The translations under genes and the position numbers were made by a program. Below, in pieces: positions 62,134 to 64,000 of a stretch of 64,000 nt of DNA (positions are counted from its first letter, which is position 1; every line of letters begins with the position of its first letter). The notes under the pieces were generated by a model. The model was not told where the DNA came from and did not search any database. It saw nothing but the letters and a program-made list of their open reading frames with translations. Source of the stretch: Vallitalea pronyensis (GTDB lineage: Bacteria > Bacillota > Clostridia > Lachnospirales > Vallitaleaceae); assembly GCF_018141445.1 (NCBI RefSeq), contig NZ_CP058649.1, forward strand, positions 763,001 through 827,000, given 5' to 3'.

Positions 62134-63711
62134 TTGAGTTTGGAATTGGAACAAAGAAATATAACACTAATTAAGCCCAAAGGTAACCGCATGCTTCAGA
62201 TGACTATTGATGAAGATATGAATGTGCCAGATATCAAACCAGATATCGATAAAATATTACAGAACCATTGTGTAGTGAATATCACGGGTATTGATGTCTA
62301 TGATTCCAAGGTAATGGTCAAAGGAGATTTTCATTGTAAGATACTATATGTGCCTCTTAATGATTCAAAACCTGTACATAACATGATGAACCTTATTCCC
62401 ATAGAGGAAGCCGTAAACATGGATGGTGTAGCAAAAGGAGATCATATCAAGGCAGAATATGCAGTTGAAGAAATGAAGATTACGCCCATCAATACGCGGA
62501 AGATTAACATGAAGGCTATTATCCAAGTAAAAGTCATGGTTGATGAGAAAAAAGACATGTATGTACCCATTGATGTGTGCGGTGAAAAAGACATTCAAAG
62601 CAAATGGGACGATATCACCGTTTGTAAATTACTGGCATCCAAGAAAGAAAATTATAAAATAAAAGATGAACTGGCTATACCAAGTAGTAAACCCAATATC
62701 ACAGAAATACTATGGTATGACCGATCCATCAAAAACAAAGAAATTCGCTTGTTGGACGACAAAGTAAATGTAAAAGGTACCATTGCATTGGCTACCCTAT
62801 ATCTTGGTGAAACCGGGGAAAATTCCCTTGAATTTGTGGAGCATGAGATACCATTTAATGGTGTTATCGAATGTCACGGTGTCAATGAAGATATGTATTC
62901 GGACATCGATATCAAGATTGTAGAGGACAAAATCCAGATTAGACCAGACCTTGATGGTGAGGAACGGGTATTATCTGTTGATGTGATGACCAGTTTAGAC
63001 ATTAAAGTGTATTCAGAAGAAAAGAGTAATATCCTGACAGACGTGTATTCCTTATCTGGTGATGTACAGATTAATAAAGAACTGGTGGAATACGAAACCT
63101 TGTTATGTAAGAATCAAAGCCAGTGTAAAATAAAAGAAAGCATTGAACTTGCAAGCCATGACCCAGATATGATGCAAATCTATTATGCTACTGGTGATGT
63201 GAATGTAGATAACATTGATGTGTATGAAGACAAAGTAGAAGTTGAAGGCGTTGTATTCTGCAATATTATATATGTAGCAGCAGACGATAACAGCCCTATT
63301 AATGTCTATAGCACCATGTTGCCTTTCAACCAAGTCATTGATGCAGAAGGTATAAAAAAAGACAGTAATATGTCCATTCGACCATCCATTAACTATATGA
63401 ACTGCAGCATGCTTGGTGAAAAAGAAGTGGAAGTGAAATGTGGCGTATCTTTAGACACCATTATTTTTGATAAACAAGAAGTGAATGTCATTAATGGTTT
63501 AGCTGAGGAACCCCTTGATCTTAAAAAGATTCAAGGTATCCCTAGTGTTGTAGGGTATATCGTAAAAGATAATGAATCACTATGGGACATTGCAAAAAAT
63601 TATTACACCAAGGTAGATGACATCAGACAAATTAATAACTTGGATGCAGGCGATGTAAAAAGAGGCGATAAACTCATTATCGTTAAAAATATAGATGGAC
63701 TAGAGATATAG
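62134..63711 (+). CDS. SipL-like DUF3794/SPOCS and LysM protein
   Basis: 525 residues from a TTG start with AGGAGGG at 62121-62127. Three DUF3794/SPOCS units share the phrase D-x-V/K-V-x-V-x-G-x-x (DVYDSKVMVKGDFHCKILYV near 52, LLDDKVNVKGTIALATLYL near 205, DVYEDKVEVEGVVFCNIIYV near 365), and a C-terminal LysM (VGYIVKDNESLWDIAKNYYTKVDDIRQINN, about 473-502). In Clostridioides difficile SipL has this make-up and binds SpoIVA in spore coat assembly. Placement between veg and ispE is conserved in Clostridia. Confidence 0.88.
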   Translation: MSLELEQRNITLIKPKGNRMLQMTIDEDMNVPDIKPDIDKILQNHCVVNITGIDVYDSKVMVKGDFHCKILYVPLNDSKPVHNMMNLIPIEEAVNMDGVAKGDHIKAEYAVEEMKITPINTRKINMKAIIQVKVMVDEKKDMYVPIDVCGEKDIQSKWDDITVCKLLASKKENYKIKDELAIPSSKPNITEILWYDRSIKNKEIRLLDDKVNVKGTIALATLYLGETGENSLEFVEHEIPFNGVIECHGVNEDMYSDIDIKIVEDKIQIRPDLDGEERVLSVDVMTSLDIKVYSEEKSNILTDVYSLSGDVQINKELVEYETLLCKNQSQCKIKESIELASHDPDMMQIYYATGDVNVDNIDVYEDKVEVEGVVFCNIIYVAADDNSPINVYSTMLPFNQVIDAEGIKKDSNMSIRPSINYMNCSMLGEKEVEVKCGVSLDTIIFDKQEVNVINGLAEEPLDLKKIQGIPSVVGYIVKDNESLWDIAKNYYTKVDDIRQINNLDAGDVKRGDKLIIVKNIDGLEI

Positions 63712-63718
63712 AGATAAT

Positions 63719-63742
63719 AGAACGCTTAGGCGTTCTTTTTTT
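63719..63742 (+). terminator. Terminator of the sipL-like gene
   Basis: AGAACGC (63719-63725) with GCGTTCT (63730-63736), 4-nt loop, T7 tail. Confidence 0.92.
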
Positions 63743-63871
63743 GTCCTCTTATAGAGATTTTAATTATAAATGAGATAGGACATTCTTATGTAAAGACATG
63801 ACTTTTATTCTTTTGACTTGATTTATAAATATGCATTGTATATAATATTAAGTATACAAGGTACAAGATAA

Positions 63872-63883
63872 GTACAATTGTAC
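63872..63883. promoter_or_regulatory. Palindrome in the upstream region of the last gene
   Basis: GTACAATTGTAC is a perfect 12-bp palindrome, near TACAAG words at 63855-63868 and 63891-63896. TATAAT at 63841-63846 lies just upstream and may be a -10. A regulatory site is possible. Confidence 0.35.
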
Positions 63884-63976
63884 ATTATACACAAGACGTA
63901 TCTTAAGATTAAAATATAAGTTGAATGGACGTCGTTTTATCAGCAGCAAGTTCAACACACCGTTGAAAGGGCATTT

Positions 63977-64000
63977 ATGAATAGAATAAATATAAAAGCA
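63977..64000 (+). CDS. ispE: Start of ispE (4-diphosphocytidyl-2-C-methylerythritol kinase), 3'-truncated
   Basis: Only eight codons are in the window (MNRINIKA), preceded by GAAAGGG. IspE proteins begin with a similar phrase leading to A-K-I-N-L, and ispE follows the veg and sipL-like genes in related genomes. The call therefore rests mostly on synteny. Confidence 0.5.

Noticed and set aside
1..64000. tRNA, rRNA and known riboswitches
   Set aside because: I saw no T-loop/CCA patterns, rRNA-like stretches or riboswitch cores by eye; tRNAscan-SE and Rfam searches would be decisive.

Overview
The window looks like the chromosome of a low-GC, spore-forming anaerobic Firmicute of the class Clostridia; a Vallitalea-type relative is my guess, from gene style and not from any search. 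Evidence for spore formation is the Tlp-family small spore protein, a CotS-like coat protein, a SipL-like SPOCS/LysM protein and the veg - sipL-like - ispE gene order at the right edge. ATG, TTG and GTG starts all occur behind strong AGGAGG-type ribosome binding sites. Visible promoters are mostly TTGACA-17-TATAAT types, with two good sporulation-sigma candidates (sigma G before tlp, sigma E before the cotS-like gene). No rRNA, tRNA, CRISPR array, transposase or prophage was found. Layout: 1-9.2 kb holds lipid-linked glycosylation genes (two GT2 glycosyltransferases, a GtrA flippase-like protein, two large polytopic membrane proteins), interrupted by a convergent three-subunit molybdenum hydroxylase operon on the minus strand. 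9.4-12.3 kb holds tlp and a GntR(YtrA-type)-ABC operon with an autoregulatory-looking palindrome. 12.3-13.9 kb holds a 201-bp near-perfect palindrome and an orphan CARF/PD-(D/E)XK nuclease of the Card1/Can2 (DUF1887) type. 14.0-15.7 kb pairs RidA with a cysteine desulfidase-like enzyme. 15.8-21.9 kb holds a GNAT-like protein, a NatAB-like ABC exporter, mannose-6-phosphate isomerase and the CCA-adding enzyme. 22-35.4 kb is a cell-surface region: cotS-like gene, SLH lipoprotein, a 1918-residue secreted glycine-rich protein, a modular peptidoglycan hydrolase with a TTG start and no signal peptide, and two TPR lipoproteins. The giant protein and the hydrolase operon share an identical promoter architecture with Spo0A-box-like sites. 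36-44.5 kb is an AfuA/FbpA-type ABC importer, a PHP-domain phosphoesterase and a YesMN-type two-component system. The PHP gene is bracketed by two inverted copies of a long hairpin with a constant 25-26 nt loop and a varying stem, inside a striking C-poor/G-poor compositional flip. 44.5-54.1 kb holds TetR-controlled modules (a rifampin phosphotransferase-like enzyme, a drug-type ABC exporter) and a PadR-DUF1700-DUF4097 operon. 54.3-64 kb holds an aminotransferase, an O-antigen ligase-like protein, a PEGA protein, phosphoglucomutase, a PrcB-domain lipoprotein, veg, the SipL-like gene and the start of ispE. The most unusual material is non-coding: the paired constant-loop hairpins, the 201-bp palindrome, a second two-copy structured element (35.6 and 52.0 kb), and the shared promoter of the surface genes.
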